Assembly: GCA_965230065.1 (NCBI GenBank)
Contig: OZ245942.1
Span: 7,564,001-7,628,000, forward strand
From: G965230065 sp965230065
GTDB taxonomy: Bacteria; Bacteroidota; Bacteroidia; Cytophagales; Cyclobacteriaceae
Direction: 5' to 3'
Length of the DNA: 64,000 nt
Shown here: positions 35,859 through 43,656 of the stretch, in pieces
Layout of the letters: the number at the start of each line of letters is the position of its first letter
How positions within the stretch are numbered: position 1 is the stretch's first letter
The notes under the pieces: model-generated
Told to the model about the DNA's origin: nothing
The model's input: the letters and a program-made list of their open reading frames with translations, nothing else
The model's database searches: none
Translations under genes and position numbers: made by a program

Positions 35859-36581
35859 ATGAAGAACCTGTTTTCTTATTGTCTCATTACATTATTCATC
35901 GGTCTGTTTTCTGTGCAGCAAGCCAGGGGGCAGGCCGCTCTTTTGGTGCTTTTGTTAGGGGATAAAGTGGCCACTGAAAATTTTCATTTCAGCCTGGATG
36001 CCGGGGTCAATCTGGCGTACATGCCCAGCCTTGCAGGAAAACCTGCTGTTCAGCCCAACTTCGGGCTGGGTATTCATTTGAAGATGAATCACCACTGGCA
36101 TTTTGCTCCGGAGTTCAAGCCTTTATCCCGAAAAGGGCAGCGGGATGTGGAAAGAATAATTGAGGTTCCGGCAGATTTGGAAGGAACAATTAATGCTTCC
36201 AAAACATCTTTACGCTTCAACTATATTGAAGTTCCCCTTTTGTTTCAATACAGGCCGGGTGCCCGGTGGTATTTTTCTGCTGGGCCGCAAATCAGTTTTT
36301 TGAACAAGGCAGAATACGTTACAGATGCTACTTTTGACAATGGAGACACCATAGAGCTTGTAGAAGATACAAAGCCTGATATGAAAAAAGTAGATTATAG
36401 TTTTCCGGTAGAAGTGGCTTATATAGTATCTGAAGCACGCAATGGAAAAGGGCTTGATTTCAGGTTGCGGTTTACTCCCGGCTTTACGAATGTTTTTTCA
36501 GAATCAATCAATGCATCGGCCAGAAACTCTGCTGTTCAGGTGATTGTAACCTTCCCTTTTATAGAAAGTGAAGATGAATGA
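35859..36581 (+). CDS. Outer-membrane beta-barrel protein, PorT-like family
   Basis: 240 residues. Signal peptide ends at QQARGQ. The rest alternates polar and aromatic residues in about eight strands (FHFSLDAGVNLAYMP, FGLGIHLKMNHHWHFAPEFK, FNYIEVPLLFQYR, WYFSAGPQISFL), the pattern of Bacteroidota eight-stranded barrels of the outer_membrane_beta-barrel/PorT group. Function unknown; it is not evidence for type IX secretion by itself. Stands alone and converges on the next gene. Confidence 0.8.
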   Translation: MKNLFSYCLITLFIGLFSVQQARGQAALLVLLLGDKVATENFHFSLDAGVNLAYMPSLAGKPAVQPNFGLGIHLKMNHHWHFAPEFKPLSRKGQRDVERIIEVPADLEGTINASKTSLRFNYIEVPLLFQYRPGARWYFSAGPQISFLNKAEYVTDATFDNGDTIELVEDTKPDMKKVDYSFPVEVAYIVSEARNGKGLDFRLRFTPGFTNVFSESINASARNSAVQVIVTFPFIESEDE

Positions 36582-36594
36582 AGACATGCCTTTA

Positions 36595-37476
36595 TCAGCG
36601 CATTATCATTACAAAATAGCGTTGTTCGTTCAGGAAAACTTTGTCTTCTTCTATGAGCAGGTCAATGTGCAAAGGCTCATGTTTTTTGAAGTTCAGAATT
36701 AGCTTTCCTTCCTGGCCTGTGCCTTCAATTTCCCAGCTTCCTTTGTTTTTTCCCCAGTACTCTCCCTTCTTTTCATCAACCAGGCCTTTTCTTTCTACCC
36801 TGCTTTTGAATTGCCCGTCGGCATATAGCCAAAGTTCATTGGTATTGTAATTACTTTTGTAGTTTTTTTGGTCATAAGCCATGAGGTATTTTCCGGTCAT
36901 GAATTCATGCCAGTCAAAATCTTCATAAATGTTGGCCATGCCCGGTTCTTTCAGTTCAACCCTATCTACCATTGCCATCATTTCTTTTTTCAGTTCTTCA
37001 AAAATGCCTGCTTCTGCCTGCAATAAGAAACTCACACATTTTCCGTAGTTGCCGCACCGGGCTTCTACATACGTTTTGTAATTTCGTGCAAGTTCGCCTT
37101 CAACATCCACATTGGCATACATCACACCGCCCCGGTATTTTATATCCTCTTTAACCACAACTTTCAGGTTATCTGCCAGTTCCAACCCATTTTTCCAGGA
37201 ATTTTTCAGGTTTTCATAAGAATTTTCTGAAGCCCTGATAAAAACCCTGGAGTCTTCATCTTTGGCAGAGGTAAGCAGAAAAAGTTCTGATCCCTGGGGC
37301 AGCAAACCATGCCAGCCTTCGGGAATTTGGGCCTCAATACCATACATGGGTGCATAGATGGTATCGCCCGGATGATAAAAAATACCGGAATGTAAGCGGT
37401 TTTGGGCAGGGGCAAAATGAAGTATGCCCACCATCATTATGGCAAAGCAAAAAGTAATTTTTCGGGTTTTGTTCAT
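36595..37476 (-). CDS. Secreted hypothetical protein
   Basis: 293 residues from ATG 37476. Signal peptide MNKTRKITFCFAIMMVGILH followed by APAQN. The mature part starts with IPEGWHGLLPQGSELFLL, similar in style to PsbP-like or oxidative-stress lipoproteins, and ends with a strand-rich region that reads like a copper-resistance or DUF lipocalin fold (GSWEIEGTGQEGKLIL). I cannot name the family. It is followed by the plus-strand beta-barrel gene in convergent order; 63 bases upstream is the end of the PycTM gene on the same strand. Confidence 0.65.
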   Translation of the reverse strand: MNKTRKITFCFAIMMVGILHFAPAQNRLHSGIFYHPGDTIYAPMYGIEAQIPEGWHGLLPQGSELFLLTSAKDEDSRVFIRASENSYENLKNSWKNGLELADNLKVVVKEDIKYRGGVMYANVDVEGELARNYKTYVEARCGNYGKCVSFLLQAEAGIFEELKKEMMAMVDRVELKEPGMANIYEDFDWHEFMTGKYLMAYDQKNYKSNYNTNELWLYADGQFKSRVERKGLVDEKKGEYWGKNKGSWEIEGTGQEGKLILNFKKHEPLHIDLLIEEDKVFLNEQRYFVMIMR

Positions 37477-37539
37477 AGAAAAAGAAATTGAGTGAACCAA
37501 TGTAGTCATTCCCTGAGTTAATGCAAAAAGTACCCCGGT

Positions 37540-38133
37540 TCAAAAATGGTTGATGGCCCTGACAACAATAAATACAATGGCTGTAACCCCAATACCCACC
37601 AAAAAAACATTGTACGAAACCCTGAGCCTTTTAAATTTCATGAGCAGTATTTTGTGGGATACGAAAAGCTCCCTGGCTGTATTTTTATAAATAAGGCTTT
37701 GGTCTCTTATAACGGCATCAAATGCTTTTTCATATTCTTTCCGGTCCAAATCCCCAAAATGCTGCCTGTTGAACAAATATTCGGTAATATTATCCCGGGA
37801 ACCAGATTTATGTTTTTCTTTGATGGGAACGGGCCTGGCCGCCAAAGCAGCGTAGGTCAGGGAAATAATAGCCGCAATTATAAAAAAAATCATGACAATG
37901 ATTTCGGGAGTTGTGAAATAGTCTACAACCTTAGAAAAAATCACCAGCCCACTGATAAGAAATGAGTTCAGGTGAATCATAATGTTCGCCTTTCGGTCTA
38001 CCATTGAAGAATACTGGGTAGCCACTTTGTATTGATTCCTCAGAAAAGTTTGCAGGGCACGGGGTGTTTCTTTTTCCTTAAAAGGCCGGAAAGGTTCGTG
38101 AAAGTAATTATCCTGGTCTTCCATGATTTTCAT
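37540..38133 (-). CDS. Stand-alone Pycsar-type membrane effector (PycTM/DUF5706)
   Basis: 197 residues. KANIMIHLN with the first helix near residue 60, a second helix VMIFFIIAAIISLTYAALAARP, a cytosolic stretch RDQSLIYKNTARELF, and a final helix VFLVGIGVTAIVFIVV. Each block matches the C-terminal half of the HD-PycTM protein at 31.7 kb (shared KANxMIxxN, xARP, DQxxLYxN, SYNxF). In Pycsar this module is the toxic membrane part controlled by a cyclic pyrimidine nucleotide. No cyclase is adjacent. Start at ATG 38133 or 38124; the longer TTG start adds nothing recognisable. A hairpin repeat lies upstream. Confidence 0.78.
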   Translation of the reverse strand: MKIMEDQDNYFHEPFRPFKEKETPRALQTFLRNQYKVATQYSSMVDRKANIMIHLNSFLISGLVIFSKVVDYFTTPEIIVMIFFIIAAIISLTYAALAARPVPIKEKHKSGSRDNITEYLFNRQHFGDLDRKEYEKAFDAVIRDQSLIYKNTARELFVSHKILLMKFKRLRVSYNVFLVGIGVTAIVFIVVRAINHF

Positions 38134-38235
38134 TTGAGATGATTTCAGCAATATCCTGAAACCACGGCATGAATTTAGGCTTTATCACCCATTCAAGAAA
38201 AAGTTTTTAGGAAATATTTTTTTTCAGCGGATTTT

Positions 38236-38310
38236 GGTAGTGGCAGTAGGCAGTAGCAGTAGGCAGTCTTTTCTTTATACTGCCTACTGCCACTGCTGCT
38301 GCCTACTGAC
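38236..38310. repeat. GGCAGTAGCAG-type palindromic repeat
   Basis: CAGTAGCAGTAGGCAGT (38251-38267) pairs with 38279-38295 with one mismatch; pairing continues outward less perfectly. The core GGCAGTAGCAGTAGGCAG is 17/18 identical to 1576-1593 in the terminator of the first gene. It may act as a terminator for the CcmB gene. Confidence 0.55.
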
Positions 38311-38318
38311 AAACCTAC

Positions 38319-38987
38319 CTACGTTCGCCACAAATAAGGGAATAGCATATAAGAAAGCGTAATGACAATGGCATTGATGGCCAGCAGCACCAAAAGGCTA
38401 TCGGTACTTACCGAGCGGTCCAGCCCGTCAATGGCATTTTTGGATACTCTGATGATCATCATGAGCATGGGTATGACGATTGGGAAACCCAATACTGCCA
38501 TGAGTGTCGCGCTATTATTAGCTTTAGAAGCAATGCCCGACACCATCGTAAGCGTGCCTGAAAAGCCCAAAGCACCCAAAATCAACACAGCGATGAACAA
38601 TCCGTGGTCTTGCACGGGATTGCCCAGCACCAATGAATAAAATGCATAACCTAAAAAGCCCAGCAAAAGCATTAATAACGTATTATAGATAATTTTTGCC
38701 AGGATGATACTTTCCGGGCTTGCCAGGGTGTAAAAATAAATAACTTGTCCGTAACGCTCCTGCATAAAGCTTTTGGCAACGGCATTCACGGCAGAAAACA
38801 GCATGATAATCCAAAAGAGGGCATTCCAGGTGATAGGCTCTATTTGCCCGGTGCGTAAATTAAAACTGAGATAACAGATAAATACAGCACTGACCACATA
38901 CAGCAAAATACCGTTTAGTGCATACCGCTGCCGCCACTCCAGCGTCAGTTCTTTTTGAAACAAAGCCCTGATTTCTTTAAAAAGCAT
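38319..38987 (-). CDS. ccmB: Heme exporter subunit CcmB
   Basis: 222 residues, six membrane helices. The start LFKEIRALFQKELTLEWRQRYALNG, the SPESIILAKIIYNTL segment near residue 90 and the closing pattern match CcmB, the membrane subunit of the ABC transporter in type I cytochrome c maturation, which moves heme or the CcmE-bound form across the inner membrane. Neither CcmA nor CcmC is in the flanking DNA on this side; a ccmC-like gene would be expected further away or elsewhere. Monocistronic here. Confidence 0.9.
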   Translation of the reverse strand: MLFKEIRALFQKELTLEWRQRYALNGILLYVVSAVFICYLSFNLRTGQIEPITWNALFWIIMLFSAVNAVAKSFMQERYGQVIYFYTLASPESIILAKIIYNTLLMLLLGFLGYAFYSLVLGNPVQDHGLFIAVLILGALGFSGTLTMVSGIASKANNSATLMAVLGFPIVIPMLMMIIRVSKNAIDGLDRSVSTDSLLVLLAINAIVITLSYMLFPYLWRT

Positions 38988-39171
38988 ACAAATTTGTAAT
39001 TTTTGGCATGCAAATGGTTGAAATTTGCCTAATTTTAAGCTTTCTATTGCAAGTATAGTTATGGTGCTGTTTGAAATAAAGGTAGGGAGTGAATATTTTG
39101 GTTACGGGTTGCGCGTTTAACCCGTAACCGACAAAATTAATAAACATTTTTTCAACTCAACATAAATACCC

Positions 39172-40050
39172 ATGAAAGGAATTATTTTGGCCGGAGGTTC
39201 CGGCACCCGTCTGCACCCGCTCACCCTCGCTGTAAGTAAGCAACTCATGCCCGTGTATGACAAACCCATGATTTACTATCCACTGTCTACGCTGATGATG
39301 GCCGGTATTCATGAAATACTGATTATTTCCACCCCCCACGATATGCCCCTCTTTCAAAAGCTCCTGGGCGATGGTGCTGCTTTGGGTTGCTCCTTTCAAT
39401 ATGCCGTACAGGAAAAACCCGAAGGGCTGGCCCAGGCTTTTATGATCGGAAAAGAGTTTGTGGGGAATAACAAAGTAGCCCTGGTTTTGGGTGATAATAT
39501 TTTTTACGGGGCGGGCCTGGAAGAACTGCTGCAAGGCAATATTGATCCGGATGGGGGCATCGTATATGCCTACCATGTACACGACCCCCAGCGTTATGGT
39601 GTGGTGGAATTTGATAAAGACCTCAAAGCCATTTCCATAGAAGAAAAGCCCCAAAAGCCCAAGTCTAATTATGCCGTGCCGGGCATTTATTTTTATGACA
39701 ATGAAGTAATTGATATTGCCCACAACATACAGCCCAGCCCCCGTGGGGAATACGAAATCACCGATGTAAACAAAGCCTATCTGGAAGCCGGGAAGCTACA
39801 GGTAAGTATTTTGAGCCGGGGCACTGCCTGGCTGGATACGGGCACTTTTGAATCGCTCATGCAGGCTGCCGAATTTGTGCGTGTAATAGAAGCCCGACAA
39901 GGACTGAAAATCGGCTGCATTGAAGAAGCCGCTTACCGCAAGGGCTACATTGGTGCCGAACAACTGGAAAAGCTGGCCCACCAACAATTGAAAAGCGGAT
40001 ATGGGGAATACTTGCTAAATTTGCTACAATCGCCTGATTTTGAGGTTTAA
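39172..40050 (+). CDS. rfbA: Glucose-1-phosphate thymidylyltransferase
   Basis: 292 residues of the RmlA short type. The nucleotide-binding start MKGIILAGGSGTRLHPLT, KPMIYYPLSTLMMAGI, the metal/nucleotide site LGDNIFYG and TAWLDTGT near residue 220 are all present. It makes dTDP-glucose from dTTP and glucose-1-phosphate, the first step to dTDP-L-rhamnose for surface polysaccharide. The rest of the rml pathway is not in the window. A small conserved gene follows without a gap. Confidence 0.94.
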   Translation: MKGIILAGGSGTRLHPLTLAVSKQLMPVYDKPMIYYPLSTLMMAGIHEILIISTPHDMPLFQKLLGDGAALGCSFQYAVQEKPEGLAQAFMIGKEFVGNNKVALVLGDNIFYGAGLEELLQGNIDPDGGIVYAYHVHDPQRYGVVEFDKDLKAISIEEKPQKPKSNYAVPGIYFYDNEVIDIAHNIQPSPRGEYEITDVNKAYLEAGKLQVSILSRGTAWLDTGTFESLMQAAEFVRVIEARQGLKIGCIEEAAYRKGYIGAEQLEKLAHQQLKSGYGEYLLNLLQSPDFEV

Positions 40051-40061
40051 TGGGATTACTG

Positions 40062-40376
40062 ATGGAGAAGGACTGGAAATTAAAATTACGTTATGGCAAG
40101 TTATGCACACCATTTCATCATTATACAGTTTTGGCAGATGGGATAGTTGGAGAATTAGTAGAAGGATTTAACTGCCGCCCAGGAAAGGCATGGATGGGAA
40201 TGAAAACTTGGGCAACTTCAACCGGAGAGTCTGTCGATATGATTAAAGTGATTGGAGAACAAATTGGATTTACAGTTACAGGCAGTGTAGAGGTTTATGA
40301 AACAGAACCTACGCAACCTACGCAAGATAATCCACACGGATATGATATAAAGTTTACACCTTATGATGAAAAATAA
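40062..40376 (+). CDS. Small conserved hypothetical protein downstream of rfbA
   Basis: 104 residues from ATG 40062 (MEKDWKLKLRYGKL); an alternative ATG at 40050 overlaps the rfbA stop as TAATG. Notable segments are LRYGKLCTPFHHYTVLADG, GKAWMGMKTWA, SVDMIKVIGEQIGF and an end GYDIKFTPYDEK. No signal peptide or membrane helix. I recall similar sequences in other Bacteroidota but no function. Tight spacing behind rfbA implies co-translation, not necessarily a shared pathway. Confidence 0.75.
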   Translation: MEKDWKLKLRYGKLCTPFHHYTVLADGIVGELVEGFNCRPGKAWMGMKTWATSTGESVDMIKVIGEQIGFTVTGSVEVYETEPTQPTQDNPHGYDIKFTPYDEK

Positions 40377-40402
40377 TTCAATAAGTTGTAGTCGTGGTCT
40401 TG

Positions 40403-40466
40403 AACTTTGACAAAGCTGACTTGCATCCCAAAAGCTGTGCGGCACTGGGGTAGCTTTGTCAAAGTT
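40403..40466. terminator. Bidirectional terminator between the rfbA unit and GH97
   Basis: AACTTTGACAAAGCT (40403-40417) and its exact complement (40452-40466) form a 15-bp stem with a 34-base loop, followed by TTTTTC on the plus strand. Confidence 0.75.
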
Positions 40467-40497
40467 TTTCACAAAAATTGCCTAAGAATCATAAAAG

Positions 40498-42458
40498 TTA
40501 ATCAAGTTCAGAATACATCCCTTCATCCTCAACTGTAGCAGGTACCAAACGAACGGCTACTCCCCCACTCTTCTCTAGTTTTTCTTCCAAAACTGAGGAG
40601 GCTGTAACGATGTACCTGTCAATCTGCACATGGGTGCGGGTTTTTACTTTTTCCCCTCCGTCGGTATACACATGCGCTACGTATTTCTTACCTTCCTGCA
40701 AAAAGTCCAGTTTAACAGATAGTTTTCGTGCTTCGGTATTGGTGATGGCGCCCAAATACCACTCCTCGCCACTTTGGCGGGCAACTACGGCAAATTCACC
40801 AATTTTGCCTTGCAAGACTTTGGTATCATCCCAGACGGTGGGGCAATGTGCCCAAAACTCCAATTCAGGTTCTCCCTGATAATCCCGGGAAGGCACATCG
40901 TACCAGTACAGAAATTGCCACGGGCTGTAATAAATAACGGGCAATGCCAATTGGTGAGCCGGCGTATTTTTAATGAATTTGTTTACTTCTTTCAATTCCT
41001 TCCGATGAAAATAGGCAGGCGTATAATCTGCTGCCCCGGCCACAAATCGGGTAAAGGGCAAAACGGTGTTATGGACAGCATCAGGCATTTCTTCATTGCC
41101 GGAAATACCTTCCTGTGTCATCAGGTTGGGATAAGTGCGGGAGTATCCGGTAGGCCGGAATTCGTCATGTACATCTACCATCAGTTGATACTTTGCCGCC
41201 CGACGCACCGCATCATACAACCAGGTAACCCAACGGTGGGTACCCACATGCACAAACCCATATTTAATACCATCAATTCCCCAGCTTTTGTATAAAGGCA
41301 ATATCTCGTCCAGTTGCCGTTCCAGTGCCCTGTGGTTCACATATACGGTTACGCCCAATCCTTTTCTTTTTGCATATTGAATGGCTGCGTGCAGGTCTAA
41401 ATCCTGCTTGGGATTACGCAGTGAATCTACCGTAATGCTGGTAGCATCAGAGGCAACATAATACTCGTGCCCATACCACCCTGCATCAAAATGGATATAA
41501 TCCAATCCGTGGGCAGCGGCAAAGTCTACTAGATTTTTCGCACCTTCCGTAGAAAGGGTAGTTTCCCGAATTATTTTTCCGGGTTTAATCCACCAGGGGT
41601 GCTCAATCTCATTGGGTGGGTTCAAATTCAGCAACAAGTAATTATTTTCCAGCAAAGCACCGGGCCTTTCGGCTACCATCACTGCCCGCCAGGGTGTACT
41701 GAAAGGGGAAGTTTCCCGCACACCACTCGCCAGTATTGTTTCAAGGCTTTGGGGTTTCCCAGAGATGGTCTTCAGGCGGGCACGCGCATAATTTACCATG
41801 TGGGCTTCGGCACACAGGCATATAAACCATTGGATAACTCCACGGTGAGTGGCATTTCTGTCGGCCTTTCCCAGTCTTGGAGAGGTAACAATTCATATTC
41901 GCTCTGTGCCCGATGGGTAAACCACCCCTTTGTTTTTGCCGGGAAGTTGAAACGTGTTTTTTCTGCTGCTATCCAAAGATTCTGAGTATTCATTTTCTCT
42001 GGCCAGTGGTATTGAAAGGCAATGCCTTCATCATATGCCCTTACAATCAGTTGTAAAACCAGGGGGTCTGCATCTTCTTCCTCTTTTTCGGCAAAAGTCA
42101 AATCAATAGTAAGTGAGTGATAGCGGTCTGGGATGATATTGCGTTCACCGTATACCGGCTGCCACACTGTATCTTTTGAAGCCGTATGTGTATCAGTAAT
42201 AGTAATGCCGTGCATCCAATCCCTGTGTTCATCCCCGTTTCTGTCTTTCATGATAAGCCCAAGCCGGGAGGGTTCCACTACTGTTTGCCCGCCATATCGA
42301 ATGTTGTAATACATTGCACCTGAACTCCCATCTGGCGCCGGCTGTATGTTGAAACTAAAAACTAATTTTCCATTGGGTGAGGCGACTTCTACTGCCTGGG
42401 GAAAAGCTGCATGAAAAACAGAAAAAGTAAGTAGCCACAATAGGAGGTTGTTTATCAT
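40498..42458 (-). pseudogene. GH97 alpha-glucosidase/galactosidase gene split by a frameshift
   Basis: Two frames together make one GH97 (SusB-like) enzyme. The upstream part, 41793-42458, carries a signal peptide MINNLLLWLLTFSVFHAAF and the N-terminal beta-sandwich (SPNGKLVFSF through WERPTEMPLTVE). The downstream part, 40498-41799, carries the linker and catalytic TIM barrel (MVNYARARLK, IHFDAGWYG, GIKYGFVHVGTHR, YHVDxHDEFRPTGYSRTYPN-like region). The break is at about 41810: the family sequence would continue CVAEAHMVNYAR, and this reading returns if one G is added to TGTGTGCC on the minus strand. Nothing else is damaged on either side, so this is a fresh loss or a sequence error. If intact, it would be a periplasmic exo-glycosidase. 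The nearby WYL regulator may or may not control it. Confidence 0.82.
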
Positions 42459-42556
42459 GGTGTAAAGAATTGATTCGTTTTTTACTGGTTTGGTTCTAAT
42501 TATAAGAGAAAGCCTAAGCAGACTTCTTCCCTCAAATGTGAACATAATCACACAAA

Positions 42557-43501
42557 TCAACAAAAATGCTGCTGGAGTGATTGTGTAAGCACTCGCATTT
42601 CGTCTTCCATGCTTGCCGGGGAAACAATTTTTACCTTATCGGTAAACATGAGCAGCCAGCGGGCAAAATAATCATGCGCTGAGACCAGAAATGTCATTTC
42701 TACCTGTGAGCCTTTGGGTTCTTCACGCACAAAGCCATAGTAAAATTTTTGAGGAGACATGTATTTTACTACCGATTTATCCACCAACACCACCACTTTC
42801 AGCAGGTTTTCGCGCCGTGCTATCTTTTGTAAATACCCCTGTAGGGTAAGTTCCCTTTTCCTGAAAGTCAGGGAGGTATCCTGTATTTGCAAAATCCGGT
42901 CGGCCCTGAAATCGCGGTAATCTTCCCGCAGACGGCAGTAGGCAATCAGGTGCCAGTGCCCGTCGGTGAAGTATACGCCAATGGGTTCAATATCCCGCTC
43001 AGTAACCTTTTCATTGTGATAGGCAAAGTACTGAAGCTGCAAAACCCTTCTTTCGGTAATACTTTTAAAAATAAGAGGCATGAAGTTAGAGGCAAGTCCA
43101 TTCGTGGCTGCCGGGGGACGGGCCACCGCAATATGCGCTTCCAGGTCTTCCAGCAATTCTTGTTCATTGCTGTGCAATATCGCTTTGATTTTGTACATAG
43201 CCGACTGATAATGTTTGGCTGAGGCTTCATCGGTAAGCTTTTCCACCAATTTTTCAGCTGTGAGCATGGCCGTGGCCTCCTCTTTGGAAAACATCACCGG
43301 AGGCAGACGGTAACCTTTCATGATAGAGTACCCGATGCCCGCCTCGCTGATAATAGGAATACCAGCAGCCTCCAGGGTGCGAATATCCCGGTAAACCGTA
43401 CGCAAACTGATACCAAAACGGTCGGCGATTTCCTGTGCTTTGATTACCCTTTTAGACTGCAATTGTATCAGTATAGCGGTTATTCTGTCCAGACGGTTCA
43501 T
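42557..43501 (-). CDS. WYL-domain transcriptional regulator
   Basis: 314 residues. Residues 1-60 are an HTH_11/DeoR-like winged helix (RLDRITAILIQLQSKRV, FGISLRTVYRDIRTLE). The middle contains SIMKGYRLPPVMFSKEEA and the WYL domain around residues 145-235 (RRVLQLQYFAYHNEKVTERDIEPIGV, then WHLIAYCRLREDYRDFRADRI), followed by the C-terminal extension. WYL regulators sense small ligands or nucleic acids and control varied targets. The gene lies upstream of GH97 on the same strand with a 98-base gap. A -7 box TACATTTG is 40-47 bases upstream of ATG 43501. Confidence 0.9.
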   Translation of the reverse strand: MNRLDRITAILIQLQSKRVIKAQEIADRFGISLRTVYRDIRTLEAAGIPIISEAGIGYSIMKGYRLPPVMFSKEEATAMLTAEKLVEKLTDEASAKHYQSAMYKIKAILHSNEQELLEDLEAHIAVARPPAATNGLASNFMPLIFKSITERRVLQLQYFAYHNEKVTERDIEPIGVYFTDGHWHLIAYCRLREDYRDFRADRILQIQDTSLTFRKRELTLQGYLQKIARRENLLKVVVLVDKSVVKYMSPQKFYYGFVREEPKGSQVEMTFLVSAHDYFARWLLMFTDKVKIVSPASMEDEMRVLTQSLQQHFC

Positions 43502-43540
43502 TAAAAATCACAGCTTTTATGGGGAATATTGTCATCATTA

Positions 43541-43548
43541 CAAATGTA
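43541..43548 (-). promoter_or_regulatory. -7 box TACATTTG upstream of the WYL regulator
   Basis: On the minus strand TACATTTG fits TAnnTTTG; predicted leader about 35 bases. Confidence 0.45.
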
Positions 43549-43595
43549 AAAATAATAAACCTTAAGGTGCTGAGCGAAAAATTTCACCAAATGAA

Positions 43596-43623
43596 AAAAT
43601 CCCCAGAATAAGTCGGGGATTTT
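43596..43623 (-). terminator. Terminator after the BlaR1-like gene
   Basis: AAAATCCCC (43596-43604) pairs exactly with GGGGATTTT (43615-43623) around a 10-base loop, 33 bases past the BlaR1-like stop codon. Confidence 0.8.
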
Positions 43624-43656
43624 CTTTTCAAATGCCTTACTTTTAAACTTCCCTCA

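Noticed and set aside
31660..38133. A complete Pycsar defence system
   Set aside because: Neither PycTM-type gene has a neighbouring pyrimidine cyclase; only the effector-like fold is supported.
38236..38310. Short tandem GCAGTAGGCAGT units as a CRISPR or VNTR array
   Set aside because: Units are irregular, lack unique spacers and form one hairpin.
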